A stretch of DNA of 42,177 nucleotides from an uncultured Collinsella sp. (GCA_900540985.1 UQIC01000018.1:1-42177); one strand, 5' to 3'; shown: positions 8,376-16,460, counted from the first letter of the stretch. Made by a program: numbers and translations. Notes: generated by a model not told the origin, from the letters alone.

Positions 8376-9143
8376 CTACTCGCCTGCCTTGACGACCATA
8401 GAGGCGAAGTCGGCAGCCTTGAGGGAAGCGCCGCCCACGAGGGCGCCGTCAACGTCGGGCTTGGCGACGAGCTCGGCGATGTTGCCGGGCTTGGCAGAGC
8501 CACCATAGAGAACGCGGATGCCGTTAGCGAGCTCCTCGCCGAACATCTCCTTGAGGGTCTCACGGATAGCGCCGCAGACCTCCTGAGCGTCCTCGGCGGT
8601 AGCGGTCTTGCCGGTGCCGATGGCCCAGATGGGCTCGTAGGCGACGACGACCTGCTTGGGGCAGGTGATCTCAAGGCCAGCAAGGCCTGCCTTGACCTGG
8701 TTCACGACGTGCTCGACATAGGTGCCAGCCTCGCGGACCTCGAGGGACTCGCCGCAGCAGAAGACGGGAACAAGACCGGCGGCAACGAGAGCCTTGGCCT
8801 TCTTGTTCTGGTCCTCGTCGGTCTCGTGGAAGTAGTCGCGACGCTCGGAGTGACCGATGATGCAGTAGGTGCAGCCAGCGGACTTGAGCATGTCGCAAGA
8901 GGACTCACCGGTGAAGGCACCCTTGGCCTCCCAGTACACGTTCTGTGCACCGAGGGCGATGGGGGCAGCCTGAATACGGTCATGAACCGTAGTGATGTCG
9001 ATGGTCGGAGGGCAGACGAGCACCTCGACGCCAGCCGGAACCTCGGGCAGAGCCTGGGCCAACTCGTCGGCGAGCTTGGCAGCCTCGGCGACGTCGTTGT
9101 TCATCTTCCAGTTACCAGCGATAAGAAGGGTGCGATTAGGCAT
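8376..9143 (-). CDS. tpiA: Triosephosphate isomerase
   Basis: This enzyme interconverts dihydroxyacetone phosphate and glyceraldehyde-3-phosphate. The start is set at 9143, because the product then begins MPNRTLLIAGNWKMNND with the catalytic Lys and Asn in the right place. Upstream in-frame codons belong to pgk. The 255-residue protein shows the catalytic His in IIGHSERR and the catalytic Glu in VVAYEPIWAIGTG, followed by the phosphate-gripping GTGKTA loop. Length is normal. It overlaps the end of pgk by eight bases, which implies translational coupling. Confidence 0.96.
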   Translation of the reverse strand: MPNRTLLIAGNWKMNNDVAEAAKLADELAQALPEVPAGVEVLVCPPTIDITTVHDRIQAAPIALGAQNVYWEAKGAFTGESSCDMLKSAGCTYCIIGHSERRDYFHETDEDQNKKAKALVAAGLVPVFCCGESLEVREAGTYVEHVVNQVKAGLAGLEITCPKQVVVAYEPIWAIGTGKTATAEDAQEVCGAIRETLKEMFGEELANGIRVLYGGSAKPGNIAELVAKPDVDGALVGGASLKAADFASMVVKAGE

Positions 9144-10326
9144 CGAGAAGCGCCTCCACTCCGGGCAGGGCCTTACCCTCGACGAGCTCCATGGAAGCGC
9201 CACCACCGGTGGAGATCCAGCTCATCTTGTCGGCCAGGTTGAACTTGTTGACAGCTGCGACGGAGTCGCCACCGCCGATGATCGAGGTGCAGTCGGCCTC
9301 GGCGACAGCCTCGGCGATAGCCTGGGTGCCGTGAGCAAAGTTGTCGAACTCGAAGACGCCCATGGGGCCATTCCAGAACACGGTCTTGGCGCCCTTGACG
9401 GCCTCGGCGTAAAGCTCCTCGGTCTTGGGGCCGATGTCCATACCCTCACGATCGTCGGGGATAGCGTCGGAAGCGACAACCTCGGGGACAGCGTCCTCGC
9501 CAAAGTGATCGGCAACGCGGTTGTCAATGGGGAGCAGGATCTTGACGCCCTTCTCCTCGGCCTTCTTGAGCATCTCGCCGGCGCGCTCGACCCAGTCCTC
9601 TTCCTTGAGGGACTGACCGACGGAAAGGCCCTGAGCCAGGAAGAAGGTGTAGGCCATGCCGCCACCGATGATCAGGGTGTCAGCGGAGTCGATGAGGTGA
9701 TCGAGAACGCCGATCTTGGAGGAAACCTTGGAACCGCCGACGATAGCGACGAAGGGGCGCTCGGGCTCGGCGAAGATACCGGTCAGCGTGTCGACCTCCT
9801 TCTCAAGCAGGAAGCCGGCGACGGCAGGCAGGTAAGCGGCGGGGCCCACAACGGAACCCTGGGCGCGGTGAGCGGTGCCGAAGGCATCGAGAACGAAGAC
9901 GTCACCATAGGAAGCGAGCTTCTTGGCGATCTCGGGATCGTTCTTCTTCTCACGCTTATCGAAGCGGACGTTCTCGAGAACGAGAACCTTGCCCGGCTCG
10001 ACGGCAGCGACAGCCTCGGCAGCCTTCTCGCCGTAAGTGTCGGCGACAAAGGAAACGTCGAGACCAGAGAGCTCGGCGAGCTTCTTGGCGACGGGCTCGA
10101 GGGACAGCTCGGGCTGGAAGCCGGTGCCATCGGGACGGCCGAGGTGGCTCATGAGGATGACGCGAGCGTTGTGCTCAACGAGATAGTTGATGGTGGGCAG
10201 GGCAGCCTTGATACGGGTGGTGTCGCCAACGACGCCATCCTTGATAGGCACGTTGAAGTCAACGCGGACGAGAACGCGCTTGCCGTCGACATCGATGTCG
10301 CGGACGGTCTTCTTGGTAAAGGCCAT
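9136..10326 (-). CDS. pgk: Phosphoglycerate kinase
   Basis: This enzyme transfers phosphate from 1,3-bisphosphoglycerate to ADP. The start at 10326 gives MAFTKKTVRDIDV, preceded by GAAAGG. The 396-residue protein contains the N-terminal RVDFNVP signature, the substrate loop SHLGRPDG, the nucleotide-binding region AIVGGSKVSSKI, and the C-terminal GGGDSVAAV and STGGGASMEL motifs. Length is normal. It is separated from gap by a terminator-like hairpin but continues directly into tpiA by overlap. Confidence 0.96.
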   Translation of the reverse strand: MAFTKKTVRDIDVDGKRVLVRVDFNVPIKDGVVGDTTRIKAALPTINYLVEHNARVILMSHLGRPDGTGFQPELSLEPVAKKLAELSGLDVSFVADTYGEKAAEAVAAVEPGKVLVLENVRFDKREKKNDPEIAKKLASYGDVFVLDAFGTAHRAQGSVVGPAAYLPAVAGFLLEKEVDTLTGIFAEPERPFVAIVGGSKVSSKIGVLDHLIDSADTLIIGGGMAYTFFLAQGLSVGQSLKEEDWVERAGEMLKKAEEKGVKILLPIDNRVADHFGEDAVPEVVASDAIPDDREGMDIGPKTEELYAEAVKGAKTVFWNGPMGVFEFDNFAHGTQAIAEAVAEADCTSIIGGGDSVAAVNKFNLADKMSWISTGGGASMELVEGKALPGVEALLDA

Positions 10327-10382
10327 GTTTGCTTCTACCTTTCGTACGTGTCTGCCTCCCATTACGGCAGACGATTTCTTAT

Positions 10383-10429
10383 AAAAAGGGCGCGACCCTA
10401 GGGTGTAAGCCCTATGAGGCCGCGCCCTT
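10383..10429 (-). terminator. Stem-loop or partial terminator between gap and pgk
   Basis: AAGGGCGCG (10386-10394) pairs with CGCGCCCTT (10421-10429), with a small inner hairpin in the loop. On the minus strand it ends in CCCTTTTTATAA, a good T-tract. It should lower read-through from gap, so gap may be made in excess and pgk-tpiA-gpmI may also have a promoter of their own. Confidence 0.75.
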
Positions 10430-10466
10430 CTTTAGACGCTCAACGAGCTATTCGCTAAAAGCTAAA

Positions 10467-11492
10467 TTAAGCAACGAACTTCTCGAAGTACTTGATGGTG
10501 CGGACCATCTGAGAGGTGTAGGAGTTCTCGTTGTCGTACCAAGAGGTGACCTGAACGAGGGTCTGGCCGTTGCCGAGGTCAGAGCACATGGTCTGAGTGG
10601 CGTCGAAGATGGAGCCGTGGGTCTCGCCGACGATGTCGCGGGAGACGATCTGGTCCTCGTTGTAGGCGAAGGTATCGGGGATGGTCTCAGCGTAGGCCTT
10701 CATGGCAGCGTTGACCTCGTCGACGGTGACCTTCTTGTCAACGACGGCGTAGAGGTTGGTCAGCGAGCCGGTCGGCGTCGGGACGCGCTGGGCGGCACCG
10801 ATGAGCTTGCCGTTGAGCTCGGGGAGAACCAGGCCGATGGCCTTGGCAGCGCCCGTGGTGTTCGGGACGATGTTCTCGGAGCAGGCGCGGGAGCGACGGA
10901 AGTTGCCCTTGCGCTGCGGGCCGTCGAGCGGCATCTGGTCGCCGGTGAAGGCGTGGATGGTGGTCATGATGCCGGACACGATGGGAGCGAAGTCGTTGAG
11001 ACCCTTGGCCATCGGGGCGAGGCAGTTGGTGGTGCAGGAAGCAGCGGAGATGATGTTGTCCTCAGCGGTCAGCGTCTCATGGTTGACGTTGTACACGATG
11101 GTGGGCAGATCGCTGCCAGCCGGAGCGGAGATGACGACCTTCTTGGCGCCAGCGTTGATGTGAGCCTGAGCCTTAGCCTTGCTGGTGTAGAAGCCGGTGC
11201 ACTCGAGAACGACGTCGACGTCGAGGTCGCCCCAAGGCAGGTTGTTGGCGTCGGCCTCCTTGTAGATCTTGATCTCCTTGCCGTCAACGGTGATGGAATC
11301 CTCGCCAGCAACGACCTCGTGATCGCGAGCATAGTTGCCCTGCGTGGAGTCGTACTTCAGCAGGTAAGCGAGCATATCGGGAGAGGTGAGGTCGTTGATA
11401 GCGACGATCTCGGAGCCCTCATGACCGAACATCTGACGGAAAGCCAGACGACCGATGCGACCGAAGCCGTTAATAGCAACCTTTACTGCCAT
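10467..11492 (-). CDS. gap: Type I glyceraldehyde-3-phosphate dehydrogenase
   Basis: This enzyme oxidises and phosphorylates glyceraldehyde-3-phosphate to 1,3-bisphosphoglycerate. The start at 11492 gives MAVKVAINGFGRIGRLAFRQ, the standard Rossmann N-terminus, and AAAGGAG lies in front. The 341-residue protein has the catalytic SCTTNCLAP with Cys153. Asp34 lies in the position that favours NAD+ over NADP+. The Arg/Thr phosphate-binding region near the LTNLY strand is intact. It is the first gene of the glycolytic operon. Confidence 0.96.
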   Translation of the reverse strand: MAVKVAINGFGRIGRLAFRQMFGHEGSEIVAINDLTSPDMLAYLLKYDSTQGNYARDHEVVAGEDSITVDGKEIKIYKEADANNLPWGDLDVDVVLECTGFYTSKAKAQAHINAGAKKVVISAPAGSDLPTIVYNVNHETLTAEDNIISAASCTTNCLAPMAKGLNDFAPIVSGIMTTIHAFTGDQMPLDGPQRKGNFRRSRACSENIVPNTTGAAKAIGLVLPELNGKLIGAAQRVPTPTGSLTNLYAVVDKKVTVDEVNAAMKAYAETIPDTFAYNEDQIVSRDIVGETHGSIFDATQTMCSDLGNGQTLVQVTSWYDNENSYTSQMVRTIKYFEKFVA

Positions 11493-11564
11493 TGTGTCTC
11501 CTTTCGTAAGGCCCCCGCAAGCTACAGCGCCTGCCGTTGAGGCCCACAAACTAACCACTCGCCT

Positions 11565-11570
11565 AATATA
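11565..11570 (-). promoter_or_regulatory. Candidate -10 box of the gap operon
   Basis: TATATT on the minus strand follows a run of eight A and lies about 73 bases before the gap start. No good -35 hexamer is present at 17 bases (TGAAAT at best), so the promoter may need an activator. This is an inference from motif and position only. Confidence 0.35.
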
Positions 11571-11626
11571 CCTTTTTTTTGACTTGAATTTCACGAGAAT
11601 GCTCGAAATTGAAAATCAAATTTACG

Positions 11627-11640
11627 TTAAAACGTTTTAA
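11627..11640. promoter_or_regulatory. Perfect palindrome upstream of gap, operator candidate
   Basis: TTAAAACGTTTTAA is a 14-bp perfect palindrome with a central CG, the layout of LacI-family operators. It is centred about 65 bases upstream of the candidate -10 box. That position suits activation or upstream repression. The region 11493-11685 between gap and whiA is otherwise AT-rich and holds no gene. Confidence 0.4.
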
Positions 11641-11685
11641 AGAATAAAATAGCAGCTAAATCCGTATATACGTCGATACTGTAAA

Positions 11686-12615
11686 CTACTTGTTTGCTTC
11701 AATGAGCTTTTCAAGCCTCAAAACTCGATGGTAGAGGGCTGACTTCGACAAGGGAGGATCAGCCATCTCCCCCAAATCACGCAGTGACAGATCGGGATAG
11801 CGCTCGCGCAGGTCGCAAAAGACCGCCAAGGCATCCGGAAGCGCATCGCGAAGGCCACGCTGCTCGAGCTCATCGATAAGCGCAAGCTGATGTTGGGCGG
11901 CACCGGCACTTCTGGTCTGGTTGGCGAGCTCGGCGTTCACGCGACGGTTCACATCGTTCTTAACCAACTTGACCGCACGCGCCTCCTCAATCTCGGCAAC
12001 GCTGCGCTTGGCACCAATCAGCTTTAAAAGATGCTCGATTTCCTCGGCGCTCTTAATGTACACGGCATATGACCCCCGCCGTGCATTAACACGCGCATGG
12101 ACCCCAATCTGCTCCAACAGATCGCAAAGCCCCTTGGCATATTGCTCGCCCTGCACCGCGATTTCCAAATGAAAATCGCCGCGTGGATCGGCCACGAAGC
12201 CGCCCGCGATAAGCGCGCCGCGGATATAGGCAAGTCTACAGCAAGGACGCGCAACGATATGTCGGGGCACGCCGGCGACAAGTCCTCCCCTACGGTCGAG
12301 GATACCCAGCAGCACCAGAGCCTTATCCAAATCGGGCTGATCAGGTAAGGTGATGAGGTAGTTTCGAACCTTATGCAAGACCGATTTACGAACGGTGAAT
12401 TCCGTTTTGAGTTTAAGGATGCGATGCGTCAGCGTGATCATCGTGCGCGCGACGGCTCCCGTCTCAGTCGCAACCGTCAAACGATACCGCCCAGAGCCAG
12501 TAAGCGAGAGCGTGCCACTCACGCGCGTGAGGGCGGCAAGCGTCGACAAGTCGCAGTATTCACATTCGGGTTCGCAGCGCGCAAGCTCATCGCGCACCTC
12601 AGCGGTAAACGACAT
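11686..12615 (-). CDS. whiA: DNA-binding regulator WhiA
   Basis: This protein belongs to a family found across Gram-positives. In Streptomyces it controls sporulation-linked division genes, and in Bacillus it acts in division and chromosome segregation. The 309-residue product has the WhiA N-terminal region (MSFTAEVRDELAR), then the degenerate LAGLIDADG-like fold (RCCRLAYIRGALIAGGFVAD), and a C-terminal helix-turn-helix (SLRDLGEMADPPLSKSALYHR). Length is normal. It follows rapZ by six bases, as in most Gram-positives. The usual yvcK/gluP gene between rapZ and whiA is absent. Confidence 0.95.
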   Translation of the reverse strand: MSFTAEVRDELARCEPECEYCDLSTLAALTRVSGTLSLTGSGRYRLTVATETGAVARTMITLTHRILKLKTEFTVRKSVLHKVRNYLITLPDQPDLDKALVLLGILDRRGGLVAGVPRHIVARPCCRLAYIRGALIAGGFVADPRGDFHLEIAVQGEQYAKGLCDLLEQIGVHARVNARRGSYAVYIKSAEEIEHLLKLIGAKRSVAEIEEARAVKLVKNDVNRRVNAELANQTRSAGAAQHQLALIDELEQRGLRDALPDALAVFCDLRERYPDLSLRDLGEMADPPLSKSALYHRVLRLEKLIEANK

Positions 12616-12621
12616 GCAGGC

Positions 12622-13524
12622 CTATGCCTTCGTGTTGGCGCGCGAGAGGTCGCGGTGGGAGATACTCACATGGTACTGAGCGCCTTCCAGGTAACGGGCC
12701 GTGGCCTCGGCAATGGCAACGCTGCGGTGCTGGCCGCCCGTGCAGCCGATGGCAATAGAAAGCTGCGGCTTGCCCTCCGCGATGTAGCCCGGCATCACCG
12801 TATCAAGCAGCTGTGTCCAAGCCTTCCAAAATTCCTGCGTCTTGGGATGGTCCAGAACAAAATCGGAGACCTTTTTATCGAGACCGGTCATGGTGCGCAT
12901 CTCGGGATCGTAAAACGGATTGGGCAGGAAGCGGACGTCGATCATAATGTCCGCCTCGACGGGCATGCCGTGCTTAAAGCCAAACGAGAACACATGGACG
13001 TCCATGAGCTGCTGGTCGGACAGCTCGGAAAATGCCATACGTAGCTTGTTACGCAGCGCAGAGGTGCGCAGACGGCTCGTGTCGATAATCATATCGGCTC
13101 GATCGCGCACGCCCTGTAGCTGCAGGCGCTCGCGCTGAATGGCATCGGCCGTAGTCTCTCCCGGCTTGGCAATGGGATGACGGCGGCGATTTTCGCTGTA
13201 GCGACGAATCAGCACCTCGTCAGAAGCCTCCAGGAACACGATGTCGCAGCTCATCTCGCGCTCTTCGAGCGCGGCGACCGCATCGAGCAACTCGTCAAAC
13301 AGTCCCTGGCTACGCAGATCGCAGGTGACAGCGAGATGCCTGCCCACGCCCGTATTGATGCCGACGAGCTCGGCAAGCTGGGCGATCAGACGCGGAGGCA
13401 GGTTATCGATGCAAAAATAGCCCATGTCCTCGAACACGTGCATGGCCTGTGTGCGGCCCGATCCGGACATTCCGGTGATGATGACGATATCGGGGATGCG
13501 CTCCGAGCGCTCCGCCGCATCCAT
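12622..13524 (-). CDS. rapZ: RapZ/YvcJ-family nucleotide-binding protein
   Basis: In E. coli RapZ is an adaptor that guides RNase E to the sRNA GlmZ, and YvcJ of Bacillus binds and hydrolyses nucleotides. The exact role in actinobacteria is less clear. The start is set at 13524, because AAGGGAG lies five bases before this ATG. Two upstream ATGs lack a site. The 300-residue protein has a P-loop GMSGSGRT (residues 18-25), in which the usual Walker lysine is Arg24, and the conserved C-terminal GCTGGQHRSV. Arginine at this position is, as I recall, also seen in mycobacterial homologues. whiA follows directly. Confidence 0.93.
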   Translation of the reverse strand: MDAAERSERIPDIVIITGMSGSGRTQAMHVFEDMGYFCIDNLPPRLIAQLAELVGINTGVGRHLAVTCDLRSQGLFDELLDAVAALEEREMSCDIVFLEASDEVLIRRYSENRRRHPIAKPGETTADAIQRERLQLQGVRDRADMIIDTSRLRTSALRNKLRMAFSELSDQQLMDVHVFSFGFKHGMPVEADIMIDVRFLPNPFYDPEMRTMTGLDKKVSDFVLDHPKTQEFWKAWTQLLDTVMPGYIAEGKPQLSIAIGCTGGQHRSVAIAEATARYLEGAQYHVSISHRDLSRANTKA

Positions 13525-13554
13525 GGCATCTCCCTTTTGCATGTGCTGCCTCCC

Positions 13555-13594
13555 AAAAAACAAGCGCGGGACCCAGCAACCCGGATCCCGCGCG
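13555..13594 (-). terminator. Intrinsic terminator of the sialic-acid operon
   Basis: On the minus strand CGCGCGGGATCCGGG and the complementary arm form a GC-rich stem with one bulge (plus-strand arms about 13564-13573 and 13584-13594), followed by TTGTTTTTT. It lies between the nanE stop and rapZ. A possible -10 box TATACT (13612-13617) inside the preceding gap suggests that rapZ-whiA may start upstream of this hairpin. The terminator would then act as a leader element, which is a low-confidence idea. Confidence 0.85.
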
Positions 13595-13644
13595 GTCAAT
13601 TGCCTTTATTGAGTATACCGCCCCGAGCGGATACGAGGCCTGTC

Positions 13645-14331
13645 TTACGCCTCAAGCGCAGCCTTGAACCAACTTGTAATACTCGTGGGGTGCGTGATAG
13701 CGGTGCCGACGACAACAGCCCAGGCACCAGCGTCGATTGCAGCGCGAGCCTCCTCGGGCGTATGCACGCGGCCCTCGCAGATGATGGGAAGACCGGGGAA
13801 TTCCTCGGTCGCCTGACGCAGGAGCGGCAGATCGGGGCCATCGGCCATGGTGCAGTCGATGGCGGCGACACCGTGAGAAAGCGTGGTTGATACCAGGTCG
13901 AAGCCCATATCAACCGCACGGCGAATGTCCTCGATAGTGGCACAATCCGCCATCAGGAGCACACCTTCCTCGTGCAGCGGGCGGAAGGTATCCTCGACCG
14001 TCTTGCCATCGGGACGCGGACGATCGGTGGCGTCGATCGCCACGATGTCGGCGCCGGCAGCAACGCAGGCGCGGGCGTGACGCAGCGTCGGCGTGATGTA
14101 AACGCCCTCGTGTCCATCCTTCCACAGGCCGATAACAGGAACCTCACAGCGACCCTTAATGGCGGCAATATCGGCAAGTCCCTGGCAGCGAATGGCGGCA
14201 GCGCCGCCGAGTTCGCAAGCGCGAGACATTTGAGCCATGGTCTCGGGCGTACGAAGCGGCTCGCCCATATACGCCTGAACGCTCACGACGAGCTTACCCT
14301 TTAGGGATTGAATCAAAGGATCGACGGTCAT
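13645..14331 (-). CDS. nanE: N-acetylmannosamine-6-phosphate 2-epimerase
   Basis: This enzyme converts ManNAc-6-P to GlcNAc-6-P, the last dedicated step of sialic-acid catabolism. The 228-residue TIM-barrel protein matches NanE throughout: KGKLVVSVQAYMGEPL at the N-terminus, AAAIRCQGLADI, the active-site strand PVIGLWKDG, DIVAIDATDRPRP, and the phosphate-binding end PIICEGRVHTPEEA with WAVVVGTAITHP. The catalytic Lys lies in WKDG and the Glu in CEGR. It is the last gene of the operon. Its product would need NagA and NagB, which are not in this window. Confidence 0.95.
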   Translation of the reverse strand: MTVDPLIQSLKGKLVVSVQAYMGEPLRTPETMAQMSRACELGGAAAIRCQGLADIAAIKGRCEVPVIGLWKDGHEGVYITPTLRHARACVAAGADIVAIDATDRPRPDGKTVEDTFRPLHEEGVLLMADCATIEDIRRAVDMGFDLVSTTLSHGVAAIDCTMADGPDLPLLRQATEEFPGLPIICEGRVHTPEEARAAIDAGAWAVVVGTAITHPTSITSWFKAALEA

Positions 14332-14354
14332 AAGGCTGCAACCTTTCTCAGAAC

Positions 14355-14385
14355 AGCCTCCCGAGGCGTGTTGTCTCGAGAGGCT
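14355..14385 (-). repeat. Hairpin in the nanK-nanE gap
   Basis: An 11-bp stem pairs AGCCTCCCGAG (14355-14365) with CTCGAGAGGCT (14375-14385). The one mismatch becomes a G-U pair in minus-strand RNA. No T-run follows, so it is more likely an mRNA-stability or processing element than a terminator. Confidence 0.5.
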
Positions 14386-14401
14386 CCTACAGCAGATACG
14401 T

Positions 14402-15367
14402 TTACTTTAACGAGGCAAGAAGATGCTCAGCGGCACCAATGAGCGGCGCGTCGCCCTCCAGAGACCCGATGAGGATCGGTGTGTCCTGAAGCGGGTCGAG
14501 TGCCTGGCTGGCATAGCCCTCGTGCACCGAGTCCTTCCACGTCTGCGAACGCCAATCGGGACCCTGGTGAATCACGCCGCCCGAAAGCACGATGACCTCT
14601 GGATCCAGAATGTTGGCGAGCGAGCCTAAGCTGGCGCCCAGTGCAAAGCCGGCGTCATGGATGACCTCAGTCGCCTTTGCGTCGCCCGCGCGGCACAGGT
14701 CGTTTACATCGCGACCGACCGAAGGACGGCTGGGGTCGACGCGGCCAAAGCGCTCGTCGTACATGCGACCAATGGAAGTGCCCGAAGCAACAGACTCAAG
14801 ATGGCCAGAACGCCCGCAGGCGCAGGGAATGCCGGCGGCAGCCGAGCACTCGATGTGGCCCATATGACCGGCAGCACCGTGGAAGCCCTGCATCACGCGG
14901 CCGTTCTCGACATATGCGCCGCCGATGCCCGTACCGATGCCCAGACACAAGACGGAGAACTTGCCCTTGCCGACGCCCCAGTGGGCCTCGCCCAGAGCAT
15001 GAGCCTGCACGTCGCCCACCACGGCAACGGGAAGACCAAGGTCCTCGCGCAGACGCGGCCCCAACTGAACGCCAGACCAGCCGGGCATGATCTCGTTGGC
15101 GTAGGCGATGGCGCCCGTCTTGGGGTCGACGACACCGGCGGCGCCAATACCGATACCGAGGACCTCGACATCGGGGTTCGCCTCGAGAGCAGCCTTGATG
15201 GACGCCTCGATGCGCTGGAAAACTGCCTCGCCGCCTTCTTGGGCCTCGGTGGGAACCTCGGCTTCAAAGACCGGATGGGGCACGCCGCCATCAGCCGGAT
15301 ACTCCATAATGGCGGTCGCAATCTTGGTGCCGCCGATATCGACGGAGCAAACGTACTTGTTCTCCAT
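14402..15367 (-). CDS. nanK: ROK-family kinase, probably N-acetylmannosamine kinase
   Basis: This enzyme is expected to phosphorylate ManNAc at O6 with ATP. The start at 15367 has AAGGAG six bases before it. An upstream ATG at 15394 has none. The 321-residue protein has the ATP-binding DIGGTKIATAI (residues 10-20), the catalytic-Asp motif GDVQAHALGE (Asp119), and the ROK zinc region with His171, Cys182 and Cys184. The ROK motif normally reads CxCGxxGCxE. Here the last Cys is His189, followed by Glu191. ROK proteins also include glucokinases and repressors. There is no N-terminal helix-turn-helix, and the position between nanA and nanE supports ManNAc as substrate. Confidence 0.87.
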   Translation of the reverse strand: MENKYVCSVDIGGTKIATAIMEYPADGGVPHPVFEAEVPTEAQEGGEAVFQRIEASIKAALEANPDVEVLGIGIGAAGVVDPKTGAIAYANEIMPGWSGVQLGPRLREDLGLPVAVVGDVQAHALGEAHWGVGKGKFSVLCLGIGTGIGGAYVENGRVMQGFHGAAGHMGHIECSAAAGIPCACGRSGHLESVASGTSIGRMYDERFGRVDPSRPSVGRDVNDLCRAGDAKATEVIHDAGFALGASLGSLANILDPEVIVLSGGVIHQGPDWRSQTWKDSVHEGYASQALDPLQDTPILIGSLEGDAPLIGAAEHLLASLK

Positions 15368-15440
15368 GTCGCTCTCCTTAGGAGATATAAACAACTACAG
15401 GAAATGCGCCGTCAGGCTAGCCGTCACAGCGCGGTAAAGG

Positions 15441-15536
15441 TTTTCCAGGTGCCCGAGATCGCCGAGAAGCCGTGTGGCCATTGACCTAATGGGTCATGGC
15501 CGCACGGTTGAACGGCGAGGTCGGGTGCCTGGGAAA
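15441..15536 (-). repeat. Long near-perfect hairpin after nanA
   Basis: About 96 bases fold on themselves from TTTTCCAGG (15441-15449) to CCTGGGAAA (15528-15536). The arms include GGTGCCCGA/TCGGGTGCC, CGCCG/CGGCG and a long inner arm around GCCGTGTGGCCATTGACC, closing on a TAAT tip near 15487-15490. The helix has only a few bulges and several G-U pairs. It begins three bases past the nanA stop on the minus strand. No strong T-run follows. It may be a mobile palindromic repeat, a processing site or a large stabilising structure. Confidence 0.75.
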
Positions 15537-15539
15537 GCT

Positions 15540-16460
15540 TTAAAGGAGGCCGTTGTCCTGGAGGACCTTCTTAATCGCCTCGACGTTCTCACCGGTCATG
15601 GCCTTCACCGGGCGCGGCATGGTCGGGCTGTCGAAGATGCCCATGAGGTTCATAGCGGTCTTGAAGGCGCCGACGCCACCGGCATAGCCCTGGACGCCCG
15701 AGGTGACATCCCAGATGTGGGAGATCTCATTGAGACGATCCTGCTCGGCCTTGACGGTAGCCCAGTCACCAGCCTGAGCGGCCTTCCACTGACGCACGTA
15801 GCCCTCGGGCTCAACGTTGGCGAGACCCGGGACGGAACCGTCAGCGCCGCCGAGATAGGCGCCGTCGACAACAACCTCGTGACCGGTGAGGATGCTCATC
15901 GGATGGCCGTTCTTCTCGTTCTCCTGAACGAGGTAGCGGAACGAGATGTCATCACCCGAGGAATCCTTGACGCCAGCAAGGACGCCCTCGGCGCCGAGCT
16001 TGGCAAGGAGCTTCCAGGGGAGCTTGGTGTGAACGCAGACGGGAATGTCATAGGCAAAGATGGGCAGGTCGAGCTCCTCGTGCAGGATGCGGAAGTGCTC
16101 CTCGACCTCGGTCATACCCTGCAGGGCATAGAACGGGCAGGTGGCGACGAGGGCATCGGCGCCCAGCTCCTGGGCGACCTTGCCGTGCTCAATCATGCGC
16201 TCGGTCTCGGTATCGATGATGCCGACCAGAACAGGCACACGGTGGTCGACGATACGAACGGCCTCGGCGATAATCTGGCGACGGCGCTCATCGGTGGAGA
16301 AGACGACCTCGCCCGAAGACCCCAAGAAGAACAGACCATCGACGCCGGCATCGATCATGCGGTTGATGCTGCGCTCAAAGGAGGCAACGTCGAGCTGGTG
16401 GTCTTCGGTATCGGGAACAACGACGGGAGGGATAACGCCGGTGAATTTCTGAGTTGCCAC
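15540..16460 (-). CDS. nanA: N-acetylneuraminate lyase-type class I aldolase (DHDPS/NanA family)
   Basis: This enzyme is expected to split N-acetylneuraminate into ManNAc and pyruvate through a Schiff base. The start is set at the GTG at 16460, because AAGGAG lies six bases before it and the homologous part begins at once (VATQKFTGVIPP). The 306-residue TIM barrel has the pyruvate-carboxylate motif GSSGE (NanA GSTGE, DapA GTTGE), the catalytic Tyr in FAYDIPV (NanA YNIP), and the Schiff-base Lys in GVKDSSGD. It differs from E. coli NanA in several loops, so the sequence alone does not exclude another pyruvate aldolase. Its place beside nanK, nanE and a Sat-like importer supports NanA. Confidence 0.8.
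   Translation of the reverse strand: MATQKFTGVIPPVVVPDTEDHQLDVASFERSINRMIDAGVDGLFFLGSSGEVVFSTDERRRQIIAEAVRIVDHRVPVLVGIIDTETERMIEHGKVAQELGADALVATCPFYALQGMTEVEEHFRILHEELDLPIFAYDIPVCVHTKLPWKLLAKLGAEGVLAGVKDSSGDDISFRYLVQENEKNGHPMSILTGHEVVVDGAYLGGADGSVPGLANVEPEGYVRQWKAAQAGDWATVKAEQDRLNEISHIWDVTSGVQGYAGGVGAFKTAMNLMGIFDSPTMPRPVKAMTGENVEAIKKVLQDNGLL

Noticed and set aside
6742..8508. A plus-strand open frame of 588 codons opposite gpmI
   Set aside because: The minus-strand frame is a full-length phosphoglycerate mutase with all catalytic motifs. The plus-strand product is a codon-bias mirror with repeated Leu, Val, Gly and Asp and no domain.
11493..11591. Longer start for gap at 11591
   Set aside because: It would translate the promoter region, including the poly-A stretch. 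The ATG at 11492 follows AAAGGAG and starts the Rossmann fold.
13512..13599. Longer start for rapZ at 13599
   Set aside because: The extension runs back through the strong terminator of the sialic-acid operon and has no ribosome site. The ATG at 13524 has AAGGGAG at the right distance.
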